From positions 186,001 through 250,000 of the forward strand of contig JAKSZU010000168.1 of assembly GCA_026018925.1 (NCBI GenBank): a stretch of DNA of 64,000 nt, written 5' to 3'. Below, one piece after another: positions 42,641 through 54,779 of this stretch. Position numbers and translations under genes: made by a program. This DNA is from Tupaia tana (lineage: Eukaryota > Chordata > Mammalia > Scandentia > Tupaiidae). The notes under the pieces are model-generated. The model was given only the letters and a program-made list of their open reading frames with translations, was not told the DNA's origin and did not search any database. Numbering within the stretch: position 1 is the stretch's first letter; the number at the start of each line of letters is the position of its first letter.

Positions 42641-43438
42641 GTGTCTCTCTGCTCCTGTCTCCTCATTTTTTTTTTGGTAATTTTTCCTTTTTACGATTTT
42701 TTTAAAGGTAGAATTTCACTCTGGCTCTCAGCTCCATCTTTTGTTTTGTTAATAAGCCCTTCTGCTCCTTTCTCCCAGGCAGGAGAGTTGAGCCATTCTC
42801 TGAGAAGTATCCACATGGACACTGGGAACTAGATATTTCAGGCACAGGAGAAATGAAGATTTTGTACTCATAATTCAGCCTCCAGCAAGCAAAGCTAGTG
42901 TGGTAGGGAGACCCTCTGGCCTTCTATCCCTGTCCCTGTGTCTCTGAGGTCTCTGTGTCTCTCTGCTCCTGTCTCCTCATATTTTTTTGGTAATTTTTCC
43001 TTTTTACGATTTTTTTAAAGGTAGAATTTCTCTCTGGCTCTCAGCTCCATCTTTTGTTTTGTTAATAAGCCCTTCTGCTCCTTTCTCCCAGGCAGGAGAG
43101 TTGAGCCATTCCCTGAGAAGAATCCACATGGATACTGGGAACTAGATATTTCAGGCACAGGAGAAAAGAAGATTTTCTACTCATAATTCAGCCTCCAGCA
43201 AGCAAAGCTAGTGTGGTAGGGAGCCCCTCTGCCCTTCTATCCCTGTCCCTGTGTCTCTGAGGTCTCTGTGTCTCTCTGCTCCTGTCTCCTCATTTTTTTT
43301 GGTAATTTTTCCTTTTTACGATTTTTTTAAAGGTAGAATTTCTCTCTGGCTCCATCTTTTGTTTTGTTAATAAGCACTTCTGCTCCTTTCTCCCAGGCAG
43401 GAGAGTTGAGCCATTCTCTGAGAAGAATCCACATGGAT
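42507..43438 (+). repeat. 932-bp 3-mer tandem duplication, copy 2
   Basis: Anchors 42641, 42955, 43268(S) are exactly 932 bp after 41709, 42023, 42336, with the same markers in the same order. After this copy the S monomer M140 continues normally into GGATACTGGGAAC and CTACTGATAATTC, as in M116 and M189. The equivalent places at 34.9-36.1 kb and 57.6-58.8 kb have this 3-mer once, so the duplication is specific to this copy. Confidence 0.9.
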
Positions 43439-45911
43439 ACTGGGAACTAGATATTTCAGGCACAGGAGAAATGAAGATTTTCTACTGATAATTCAGCCTC
43501 CAGCAAGCAAAGCTAGTGTGGTAGGGAGCCCCTCTGGCCTTCTATCCCTGTCCTGTGTCTCTGAGGTCTCTGTGTCTCTCTGCTCCTGTCTCCTCATTTT
43601 TTTGGTAATTTTTCCTTTTTACGATTTTTTTAAAGGTAGAATTTCTCTCTGGCTCTCAGCTCCATCTTTTGTTTTGTTAATAAGCCCTTCTGCTCCTTTC
43701 TCCCAGGCAGGAGAGTTGAGCCATTCTCTGAGAAGAATCCACATGGATACTGGGAACTAGATATTTCAGGCACAGGAGAAAAGAAGATTTTCTACTCATA
43801 ATTCAGCCTCCAGCAAGCAAAGCTAGTGTGGTAGGGAGCCCCTCTGGCCTTCTATCCCTGTCCCTGTGTCTCTGAAGTCTCTGTGTCTCTCTGCTCCTGT
43901 CTCCTCTTTTTTTTTTGGTAATTTTTCCTTTTTACGATTTTGTTAAAGGTAGAATTTCTCTCTGGCTCCATCTTTTGTTTTGTTAATAAGCCCTTCTGCT
44001 CCTTTCTCCCAGGCAGGAGAGTTGAGCCATGCTCTGAGAAGAATCCACATGGATACTGGGAACTAGATATTTCAGGCACAGGAGAAATGAAGATTTTCTA
44101 CTCATAATTCAGCCTCCAGCAAGCAAAGCTAGTGTGGTAGGGAGCCCCTCTGGCCTTCTATCCCTATCCCTGTGTCTCTGAGGTCTCTGTGTGTCTCTGC
44201 TCCTGTCTCCTCATTTTTTTTTGGTAATTTTTCCTTTTTACGATTTTTTTAAAGGTAGAATTTCTCTCTGGCTCTCAGCTCCATCTTTTGTTTTGTTAAT
44301 AAGCCCTTCTGCTCCTTTCTCCCAGGCAGGAGAGTTGAGCCATTCTCTGAGAAGAATCCACATGGATACTGAGAACTAGATATTTCAGGCACAGGAGAAA
44401 TGAAGATTTTCTACTCATAATTCAGCCTCCAGCAAGCAAAGCTAGTGTGGTAGGGAGCCCCTCTGGCCTTCTATCCCTGTCCCTGTGTCTCTGAGGTCTA
44501 TGTGTCTCTCTGCTCCTGTCTCCTCATTTTTTTTTGGTAATTTTTTCTTTTTACGATTTTTTTAAAGGTAGAATTTCTCTCTGGCTCTCAGCTCCATCTT
44601 TTGTTTTGTTAATAAGCCCTTCTGCTCCTTTCTCCCAGGCAGGATAGTTGAGCCATTCTCTGAGAAGAATCCACATGGATCCTGGGAATTAGATATTTCA
44701 GGCACAGGATTAATGAAGATTTTCTACTCATAATTCAGCCTCCAGCAAGCAAAGCTAGTGTGGTAGGGAGCCCCTCTGGCCTTCTATCCCTGTCCCTGTG
44801 TCTCTGAGGTCTCTGTGTCTCTCTGCTCCTGTCTCCTCATTATTTTTTTGGTAATTTTTCCTTTTTACGATTTTTTTAAAGGTAGAATTTCTCTCTGGCT
44901 CTCAGCTCCATCTTTTGTTTTGTTAATAAGCCCTTCTGCTCCTTTCTCCCAGGCAGGAGAGTTGAGCCATTCTCTGAGAAGAATCCACATGGACACTGGG
45001 AACTAGATATTTCAGGCACAGGAGAAATGAAGATTTTCTACTCATCATTCAGCCTCCAGCAAGAAAGCTAGTGTGGTAGGGAGCCCCTCTGGCCTTCTAT
45101 CCCTGTCCCTGTGTCTCTGAGGTCTCTGTGTCTCTCTGCTCCTGTCTCCTCATTTTTATTTGGTAATTTTTCCTTTTTACGATTTTTTTAAAGGTAGAAT
45201 TTCTCTCTGGCGCCATCTTTTGTTTTGTTAATAAGCCCTTCTGCTCCTTTCTCCCAGGCAGGAGAGTTGAGCCATTCTCTGAGAAGAATCCACATGGATA
45301 CTGGGAACTAGATATTTCAGGCACAGGAGAAATGAAGATTTTCTACTCATAATTCAGCCTCCAGCAAGCAAAGCTAGTGTGGTAGGGAGCCCCTCTGGCC
45401 TTCTATCCCTATCCCTGTGTCTCTGAGGTCTCTGTGTGTCTCTGCTCCTGTCTCCTCATTTTTTTTTGGTAATTTTTCCTTTTTACGATTTTTATAAAGG
45501 TAGAATTTCTCTCTGGCTCTCAGCTCCATCTTTTGTTTTGTTAATAAGCCCTTCTGCTCCTTTCTCCCAGGCAGGAGAGTTGAGCCATTCTCTGAGAAGA
45601 ATCCACATGGATACTGGGAACTAGATATTTCAGGCACAGGAGAAATGAAGATTTTCTACTCATAATTCAGCCTCCAGCAAGCAAAGCTAGTGTGGTAGGG
45701 AGCCCCTCTGGCCTTCTATCCCTGTCCCTGTGTCTCTGAGGTCTCTGTGTCTCTCTGCTCCTGTCTCCTCATTTTTTTTGGTAATTTTTCCTTTTTACGA
45801 TTTTTTTAAAAGTAGAATTTCTCTCTGGCTCTCAGCTCCATCTTTTGTTTTGTTAATAAGCCCTTCTGCTCCTTTCTCCCAGGCAGGAGAGTTGAGCCAT
45901 TCTCTGAGAAG

Positions 45912-48091
45912 TATCCACATGGATACTGGGAACTAGATATTTCAGGCACAGGAGAAATGAAGATTTTCTACTCATAATTCAGCCTCCAGCAAGCAAAGCT
46001 AGTGTGGTAGGGAGCCCCTCTGCCCATCTATCCCTGTCCCTGTGTCTCTGAGGTCTCTGTGTCTCTCTGCTCCTGTCTCCTCATATTTTTTTGGTAATTT
46101 TTCGTTTTTACGATTTTTTTAAAGGTAGAATTTCTCTCTGGCTCTCAGCTCCATCTTTTGTTTTGTTAATAAGCCCTTCTGCTCCTTTCTCCCAGGCAGG
46201 AGAGTTGAGCCATTCTCTGAGAAGAATCCACATGGATACTGGGAACTAGATATTTCAGGCACAGGAGAAAAGAAGATTTTCTACTCATAATTCAGCCTCC
46301 AGCAAGCAAAGCTAGTGTGGTAGGGAGCCCCTCTGGCCTTCTATCCCTGTCCCTGTGTCTCTGAGGTCTCTGTGTCTCTCTGCTCCTGTCTCCTCATTTT
46401 TTTTTTTGGTAATTTTTCCTTTTTACGATTTTTTAAAAGGTAGAATTTCTCTCTGGCTCCATCTTTTGTTTTGTTAATAAGCCCTTCTGCTCCTTTCTCC
46501 CAGGCAGGAGAGTTGAGCCATTCTCTGAGAAGAATCCACAAGGATACTGGGAACTAGATATTTCAGGCACAGGAGAAATGAAGATTTTCTACTCATAATT
46601 CAGCCTCCAGCAAGCAAAGCTAGTGTGGGAGGGAGCCCCTCTGGCCTTCTATCCCTATCCCTGTGTCTCTGAGGCCTCTGTGTGTCTCTGCTCCTGTCTC
46701 CTCATTTTTTTTTTGGTAATTTTTCATTTTTACGATTTTGTTAAAGGTAGAATTTCCCTCTGGCTCTCAGCTCCATCTTTTGTTTTGTTAATAAGCCCTT
46801 CTGCTCCTTTCTCCCAGGCAGGAGAGTTGAGCCATTCTCTGAGAAGAATCCACATGGATACTGGGAATTAGATATTTCAGGCACAGGAGAAATGAAGATT
46901 TTCTACTCATAATTCAGCCTCCAGCAAGCAAAGCTAGTGTGGTAGGGAGCCCCTCTGGCCTTCTATCCCTGTCCCTGTGTCTCTGAGGTCTCTGTGTCTC
47001 TCTGCTCCTGTCTCCTCATTTTTTTTGGTAATTTTTCCTTTTTACGATTTTTTTAATGGTAGAATTTCTCTCTGGCTCTCAGCTCCATCTTTTGTTTTGT
47101 TAATAAGCCCTTCTGCTCCTTTCTCCCAGGCAGGAGAGTTGAGCCATTCTCTGAGAAGTATCCACATGGATACTGGGAACTAGATATTTCAGGCACAGGA
47201 GAAATGAAGATTTTCTACTCATAATTCAGCCTCCAGCAAGCAAAGCTAGTGTGGTAGGGAGCCCCTCTGGCCTTCTATCCCTGTCCCTGTGTCTCTGAGG
47301 TCTCTGTGTCTCTCTGCTCCGGTATCCTCATATTTTTTTTGGTAAATTTTCCTTTTTACGATTTTTTTAAAACTAGAATTTCTCTCTGGCTCTCAGCTCC
47401 ATCTTTTGTTTTGTTAATAAGCCCTTCTGCTCCTTTCTCCCAGGCAGGAGAGTTGAGCCATTCTCTGAGAAGTATCCACATGGATACTGGGAACTAGATA
47501 TTTCAGGCACAGGAGAAATGAAGATTTTCTACTCATAATTCAGCCTCCAGCAAGCAAAGCTAGTGTGGTAGGGAGCCCCTCTGGCCTTCTATCTCTCTCC
47601 CTGTGTCTCTGAGGTCTCTGTGTCTCTCTGCTACTGTCTCCTCTTTTTTATTTGGTAATTTTTCCTTTTTACGATTTTTTTAAAGGTAGAATTTCTCTCT
47701 GGCTCCATCTTTTGTTTTGTTAATAAGCCCTTCTGCTCCTTTCTCCCAGGCAGGAGAGTTGAGCCATTCTCTGAGAAGAATCCACATGGATACTGGGAAC
47801 TAGATATTTCAGGCACAGGAGAAATGAAGATTTTCTACTCATAATTCAGCCTCCAGCAAGCAAAGCTAGTGTGGTAGGGAGCCCCTCTGGCCTTCTATCC
47901 CTATCCCTGTGTCTCTGAGGTCTCTGTGTGTCTCTGCTCCTGTCTCCTCATTTTTTTTTGGTAATTTTTCCTTTTTACGATTTTTTTAAATGTAGAATTT
48001 CTCTCTGGCTCTCAGCTCCATCTTTTGTTTTGTTAATAAGCCCTTCTGCTCGTTTCTCCCAGGCAGGAGAGTTGAGCCATTCTCTGAGAAG
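45912..48091 (+). repeat. 7-mer tandem duplication, copy 1 (~2,180 bp)
   Basis: Contains M149-M154 (anchors 46059, 46372(S), 46680, 46994, 47306, 47620(S)) and the 5' part of M155 (47926). Markers: CTCTGCCCATC; TTTTTCGTTTTTACG; an S monomer with GATTTTTTAAAAGG; GGGAGGGAGCC then GAGGCCTCTG, TTTTTCATTTTTACG, GATTTTGTTAAAGG and TTTCCCTCTGG; TTAATGG; CTCCGGTATCC with CATATTTTTTTTGG; CTATCTCTCTCC with CTACTGTCTCC S monomer. M153 carries AAAACTAG and GAAGTATCC, private to this copy. Confidence 0.9.
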
Positions 48092-48238
48092 TATCCACAT
48101 GGATACTGGGAACTAGATATTTCAGGCACAGGAGAAATGAAGATTTTCTACTCATAATTCAGCCTCCAGCAAGCAAAGCTAGTGTGGTAGGGAGCCCCTC
48201 TGCCCATCTATCCCTGTCCCTGTGTCTCTGAGGTCTCT
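47926..48238 (+). repeat. M155, hybrid monomer at the 7-mer junction
   Basis: The 5' part has GTGTGTC, TTAAATGTAG and GCTCGTTTCTCC, the set of M162 and M204. The 3' part has GAAGTATCC and CTCTGCCCATC, as in M148, where M162 has GAAGAATCC and GGGAGACCC. The switch lies between 48053 and 48091, about 127-165 bases after the anchor. The monomer keeps normal length. Confidence 0.9.
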
Positions 48239-50272
48239 GTGTCTCTCTGCTCCTGTCTCCTCATATTTTTTTGGTAATTTTTCGTTTTTACGATTTTTTT
48301 AAAGGTAGAATTTCTCTCTGGCTCTCAGCTCCATCTTTTGTTTTGTTAATAAGCCCTTCTGCTCCTTTCTCCCAGGCAGGAGAGTTGAGCCATTCTCTGA
48401 GAAGAATCCACATGGATACTGGGAACTAGATATTTCAGGCACAGGAGAAAAGAAGATTTTCTACTCATAATTCAGCCTCCAGCAAGCAAAGCTAGTGTGG
48501 TAGGGAGCCCCTCTGGCCTTCTATCCCTGTCCCTGTGTCTCTGAGGTCTCTGTGTCTCTCTGCTCCTGTCTACTCATTTTTTTTTTTTGGTAATTTTTCC
48601 TTTTTACGATTTTTTAAAAGGTAGAATTTCTCTCTGGCTCCATCTTTTGTTTTGTTAATAAGCCCTTCTGCTCCTTTCTCCCAGGCAGGAGAGTTGAGCC
48701 ATTCTCTGAGAAGAATCCACATGGATACTGGGAACTAGATATTTCAGGCACAGGAGAAATGAAGATTTTCTACTCATAATTCAGCCTCCAGCAAGCAAAG
48801 CTAGTGTGGGAGGGAGCCCCTCTGGCCTTCTATCCCTATCCCTGTGTCTCTGAGGCCTCTGTGTGTCTCTGCTCCTGTCTCCTCATTTTTTTTTGGTAAT
48901 TTTTCATTTTTACGATTTTGTTAAAGGTAGAATTTCCCTCTGGCTCTCAGCTCCATCTTTTGTTTTGTTAATAAGCCCTTCTGCTCCTTTCTCCCAGGCA
49001 GGAGAGTTGAGCCATTCTCTGAGAAGAATCCACATGGATACTGGGAATTAGATATTTCAGGCACAGGAGAAATGAAGATTTTCTACTCATAATTCAGCCT
49101 CCAGCAAACAAAGCTAGTGTGGTAGGGAGTCCCTCTGGCCTTCTATCCCTGTCCCTGTGTCTCTGAGGTCTCTGTGTCTCTCTGCTCCTGTCTCCTCATT
49201 TTTTTTTGGTAATTTTTCCTTTTTACGATTTTTTTAATGGTAGAATTTCTCTCTGGCTCTCAGCTCCATCTTTTGTTTTGTTAATAAGCCCTTCTGCTCC
49301 TTTCTCCCAGGCAGGAGAGTTGAGCCATTCTCTGAGAAGTATCCACATGGATACTGGGAACTAGATATTTCAGGCACAGGAGAAATGAAGATTTTCTACT
49401 CATAATTCAGCCTCCAGCAAGCAAAGCTAGTGTGGTAGGGAGCCCCTCTGGCCTTCTATCCCTGTCCCTGTGTCTCTGAGGTCTCTGTGTCTCTCTGCTC
49501 CGGTATCCTCATATTTTTTTTGGTAAATTTTCCTTTTTACGATTTTTTTAAAAGTAGAATTTCTCTCTGGCTCTCAGCTCCATCTTTTGTTTTGTTAATA
49601 AGCCCTTCTGCTCCTTTCTCCCAGGCAGGAGAGTTGAGCCATTCTCTGAGAAGAATCCACATGGATACTGGGAACTAGATATTTCAGGCACAGGAGAAAT
49701 GAAGATTTTCTACTCATAATTCAGCCTCCAGCAAGCAAAGCTAGTGTGGTAGGGAGCCCCTCTGGCCTTCTATCTCTCTCCCTGTGTCTCTGAGGTCTCT
49801 GTGTCTCTCTGCTACTGTCTCCTCTTTTTTATTTGGTAATTTTTCCTTTTTACGATTTTTTTAAAGGTAGAATTTCTCTCTGGCTCCATCTTTTGTTTTG
49901 TTAATAAGCCCTTCTGCTCCTTTCTCCCAGGCAGGAGAGTTGAGCCATTCTCTGAGAAGAATCCACATGGATACTGGGAACTAGATATTTCAGGCACAGG
50001 AGAAATGAAGATTTTCTACTCATAATTCAGCCTCCAGCAAGCAAAGCTAGTGTGGTAGGGAGCCCCTCTGGCCTTCTATCCCTATCCCTGTGTCTCTGAG
50101 GTCTCTGTGTGTCTCTGCTCCGGTATCCTCATTTTTTTTTGGTAATTTTTCCTTTTTACGATTTTTTTAAATGTAGAATTTCTCTCTGGCTCTCAGCTCC
50201 ATCTTTTGTTTTGTTAATAAGCCCTTCTGCTCGTTTCTCCCAGGCAGGAGAGTTGAGCCATTCTCTGAGAAG
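48092..50272 (+). repeat. 7-mer tandem duplication, copy 2 (~2,181 bp)
   Basis: Contains M156-M161 (anchors 48239, 48552(S), 48861, 49174, 49487, 49801(S)) and the 5' part of M162 (50107). Each is 2,180-2,181 bp after copy 1. The right super-copy has this 7-mer once (M198-M204, 61322-63500). M162 has a private CTCCGGTATCC on a GTGTGTC monomer, probably a short conversion tract from the neighbouring CTCCGGTATCC type. Confidence 0.9.
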
Positions 50273-51978
50273 AATCCACATGGATACTGGGAACTAGATA
50301 TTTCAGGCACAGGAGAAATGAAGATTTTCTACTCATAATTCAGCCTCCAGCAAGCAAAGCTAGTGTGGTAGGGAGACCCTCTGGCCTTCTATCCCTGTCC
50401 CTGTGTCTCTGAGGTCTCTGTGTCTCTCTGCTCCTGTCTCCTCATATTTTTTTTGGTAATTTTTCCTTTTTACGATTTTTTTAAAGGTAGAATTTCTCTC
50501 TGGCTCTCAGCTCCATCTTTTGTTTTGTTAATAAGCCCTTCTGCTCCTTTCTCCCAGGCAGGAGAGTTGAGCCATTCTCTGAGAAGAATCCACATGGATA
50601 CTGGGAACTAGATATTTCAGGCACAGGAGAAAAGAAGATTTTCTACTCATAATTCATCCTCCAGCAAGCAAAGCTAGTGTGGTAGGGAGCCCCTCTGCCC
50701 TTCTATCCCTGTCCCTGTGTCTCTGAGGTCTCTGTGTCTCTCTGCTCCTGTCTCCTCATTTTTTTTGGTAATTTTTCCTTTTTACGATTTTTTTAAAGGT
50801 AGAATTTCTCTCTGGCTCCATCTTTTGTTTTGTTAATAAGCACTTCTGCTCCTTTCTCCCAGGCAGGAGAGTTGAGCCATTCTCTGAGAAGAATCCACAT
50901 GGATACTGGGAACTAGATATTTCAGGCACAGGAGAAATGAAGATTTTCTACTGATAATTCAGCCTCCAGCAAGCAAAGCTAGTGTGGTAGGGAGCCCCTC
51001 TTGCCTTCTATCCCTGTCCCTGTGTCTCTGAGGTCTCTGTGTCTCTCTGCTCCGGTCTCCTCATATTTTTTTGGTAAATTTTCCTTTTTACGATTTTTTT
51101 AAAGGTAGAATTTCTCTCTGGCTCTCAGCTCCATCTTTTGTTTTGTTAATAAGCCCTTCTGCTCCTTTCTCCCAGGCAGGAGAGTTGAGCCATTCTCTGA
51201 GAAGAATCCACATGGATACTGAGAATTAGATATTTCAGGCACAGGAGAAATGAAGATTTTCTACTCATAATTCAGCCTCCAGCAAGCAAAGCTAGTGTGG
51301 TAGGGAGCCCCACTGGCCTTCTATCCCTGTCCCTGTGTCTCTGAGGTCTCTGTGTCTCTCTGCTCCGGTCTCCTCATATTTTTTTGGTAAATTTTCCTTT
51401 TTACGATTTTTTTAAAGGTAGAATTTCTCTCTGGCTCTCAGCTCCATCTTTTGTTTTGTTAATAAGCCCTTCTGCTCCTTTCTCCCATGCAGGAGAGTTG
51501 AGCCATTCTCTGAGAAGGATCCACATGAATACTGGGAACTAGATATTTCAGGCACAGGAGAAATGAAGATTTTCTTCTCATAATTCAGCCTCCAGCAAGC
51601 AAAGCTAGTGTGGTAGGGAGCCCCTCTGGCCTTCTATCCCTGTCCCTGTGTCTCTGAGGTCTCTGTGTCTCTCTGCTCCGGTATCCTCATATTTTTTTTG
51701 GTAAATTTTCCTTTTTACGATTTTTTTAAAAGTAGAATTTCTCTCTGGCTCTCAGCTCCATCTTTTGTTTTGTTAATAAGCCCTTCTGCTCCTTTCTCCC
51801 AGGCAGGAGAGTTGAGCCATTCTCTGAGAAGAATCCACATGGATCCTGGGAACTAGATATTTCAGGCACAGGAGAAATGAAGATTTTCTACTCATAATTC
51901 AGCCTCCAGCAAGCAAAGCTAGTCTGGTAGGGAGCCCCTCTGGCCTTCTACCACTGTCCCTGTGTCTCTGAGGTCTCT

Positions 51979-52290
51979 GTGTCTCTCTGCTCCTGTCTCC
52001 TCATTTTTTTTGGTAATTTTTCCTTTTTACGATTTTTTTAAAGGTAGAATTTCTCTCTGGCTCTCAGCTCCATCTTTTGTTTTGTTAATAAGCCCTTCTG
52101 CTCCTTTCTCCCAGGCAGGAGAGTTGAGCCATTCTCTGAGAAGTATCCACATGGATACTGGGAACTAGATATTTCAGGCACAGGAGAAATGAAGATTTTC
52201 TACTCATAATTCAGCCTCCAGCAAGCAAAGCTAGTGTGGTAGGGAGCCCCTCTGGCCTTCTATCCCTGTCCCTGTGTCTCTGAGGTCTAT
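51979..52290 (+). repeat. M168, extra L monomer in the right super-copy
   Basis: M167 ends with the rare pair CTAGTCTGG and CTACCACTGTCC, as M121 does. In the left copy the next monomer (M122) has CTCTCTGCTCC and GGATCCTGGGGAC. In the right copy M168 comes first, with plain CTCTCAGCTCC and GAAGTATCC, and the M122-like monomer follows as M169 with a GGTCTATGTG opening. One monomer was gained on the right, or lost on the left by fusing M168's 5' end to M169's 3' end. The GGTCTCTGTG opening of M122 fits the second view. Confidence 0.75.
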
Positions 52291-54779
52291 GTGTCTCTCT
52301 GCTCCTGTCTCCTCATTTTTTTTTGGTAATTTTTCCTTTTTACGATTTTTTTAAAGGTAGAATTTCTCTCTGGCTCTCTGCTCCATCTTTTGTTTTGTTA
52401 ATAAGCCCTTCTGCTCCTTTCTCCCAGGCAGGAGAGTTGAGCCATTCTCTGAGAAGAATCCACATGGATCCTGGGGACTAGATATTTCAGGCACAGGAGA
52501 AATGAAGATTTTCTACTCCTAATTCAGCCTCCAGCAAGCAAAGCTAGTGTGGTAGGGAGCCCCTCTGGCCTTCTATCCCTGTCCCTGTGTCTCTGAGGTC
52601 TCTGTGTCTCTCTGCTCCTGTCTCCTCATTTTTTTTTTGGTAATTTTTCCTTTTTACGATTTTTTTAAAGGTAGAATTTCACTCTGGCTCTCAGCTCCAT
52701 CTTTTGTTTTGTTAATAAGCCCTTCTGCTCCTTTCTCCCAGGCAGGAGAGTTGAGCCATTCTCTGAGAAGTATCCACATGGACACTGGGAACTAGATATT
52801 TCAGGCACAGGAGAAATGAAGATTTTCTACTCATAATTCAGCCTCCAGCAAGCAAAGCTAGTGTGGTAGGGAGACCCTCTGGCCTTCTATCCCTGTCCCT
52901 GTGTCTCTGAGGTCTCTGTGTCTCTCTGCTCCTCTCTCCTCATATTTTTTTGGTAATTTTTCCTTTTTACGATTTTTTTAAAGGTAGAATTTCTCTCTGG
53001 CTCTCAGCTCCATCTTTTGTTTTGTTAATAAGCCCTTCTGCTCCTTTCTCCCAGGCAGGAGAGTTGAGCCATTCTCTGAGAAGAATCCACATGGATACTG
53101 GGAACTAGATATTTCAGGCACAGGAGAAAAGAAGATTTTCTACTCATAATTCAGCCTCCAGCAAGCAAAGCTAGTGTGGTAGGGAGCCCCTCTGCCCTTC
53201 TATCCCTGTCCCTGTGTCTCTGAGGTCTCTGTGTCTCTCTGCTCCTGTCTCCTCATTTTTATTTGGTAATTTTTCCTTTTTACGATTTTTTTAAAGGTAG
53301 AATTTCTCTCTGGCTCCATCTTTTGTTTTGTTAATAAGCACTTCTGCTCCTTTCTCCCAGGCAGGAGAGTTGAGCCATTCTCTGAGAAGATTCCACATGG
53401 ATACTGGGAACTAGATATTTCAGGCACAGGAGAAATGAAGATTTTCTACTGATAATTCAGCCTCCAGCAAGCAAAGCTAGTGTGGTAGGGAGCCCCTCTG
53501 GCCTTCTATCCCTGTCCCTGTGTCTCTGAGGTCTCTGTGTCTCTCTGCTCCTGTCTCCTCATTTTTTTTGGTAATTTTTCCTTTTTACGATTTTTTTAAA
53601 GGTAGAATTTCTCTCTGGCTCTCAGCTCCATCTTTTGTTTTGTTAATAAGCCCTTCTGCTCCTTTCTCCCAGGCAGGAGAGTTGAGCCATTCTCTGAGAA
53701 GAATCCACATGGATACTGGGAACTAGATATTTCAGGCACAGGAGAAAAGAAGATTTTCTACTCATAATTCAGCCTCCAGCAAGCAAAGCCAGTGTGGTAG
53801 GGAGCCCCTCTGGCCTTCTATCCCTGTCCCTGTGTCTCTGAAGTCTCTGTGTCTCTCTGCTCCTGTCTCCTCTTTTTTTTTGGTAATTTTTCCTTTTTAC
53901 GATTTTGTTAAAGGTAGAATTTCTCTCTGGCTCCATCTTTTGTTTTGTTAATAAGCCCTTCTGCTCCTTTCTCCCAGGCAGGAGAGTTGAGCCATTCTCT
54001 GAGAAGAATCCACATGGATACTGGGAACTAGATATTTCAGGCACAGGAGAAATGAAGATTTTCTACTCATAATTCAGCCTCCAGCAAGCAAAGCTAGTGT
54101 GGTAGGGAGCCCCTCTGGCCTTCTATCCCTATCTCTGTGTCTCTGAGGTCTCTGTGTGTCTCTGCTCCTGTCTCCTCATTTTTTTTTGGTAATTTTTCCT
54201 TTTTACGATTTTTTTAAAGGTAGAATTTCTCTCTGGCTCTCAGCTCCATCTTTTGTTTTGTTAATAAGCCCTTCTGCTCCTTTCTCCCAGGCAGGAGAGT
54301 TGAGCCATTCTCTGAGAAGAATCCACATGGATACTGGGAACTAGATATTTCAGGCACAGGAGAGATGAAGATTTTCTACTCATAATTCAGCCTCCAGCAA
54401 GCAAAGCTAGTGTGGTAGGGAGCCCCTCTGGCCTTCTATCCCTGTCCCTGTGTCTCTGAGGTCTATGTGTCTCTCTGCTCCTGTCTCCTCATTTTTTTTT
54501 GGTAATTTTTCCTTTTTACGATTTTTTTAAAGGTAGAATTTCTCTCTGGCTCTCAGCTCCATCTTTTGTTTTGTTAATAAGCCCTTCTGCTCCTTTCTCC
54601 CAGGCAGGAGAGTTGAGCCATTCTCTGAGAAGAATCCACATGGATCCTGGGAATTAGATATTTCAGGCACAGGATTAATGAAGATTTTCTACTCATAATT
54701 CAGCCTCCAGCAAGCAAAGCTAGTGTGGTAGGGAGCCCCTCTGGCCTTCTATCCCTGTCCCTGTGTCTCTGAGGTCTCT

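Larger units (their letters stand above)
37037..51351 (+). repeat. Super-HOR, left copy (M120-M165), ~14.3 kb
   Basis: Forty-six monomers. M120-M129 are collinear with M166-M176, at offset 14,315 then about 14,628 bp. M131-M164 are collinear with M183-M206. The paired marker CTAGTCTGG and CTACCACTGTCC (37607-37640 and 51922-51956), GCCAGTGTGG (39160, 53788), GGATTAATG (40045, 54673) and CTGTTTCTCTGAGTTC (40448, 56639) tie the copies. The left copy has an extra 3-mer and an extra 7-mer; the right has one extra monomer (M168) and a 6-monomer stretch (M177-M182) where the left has only M130. Confidence 0.85.
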
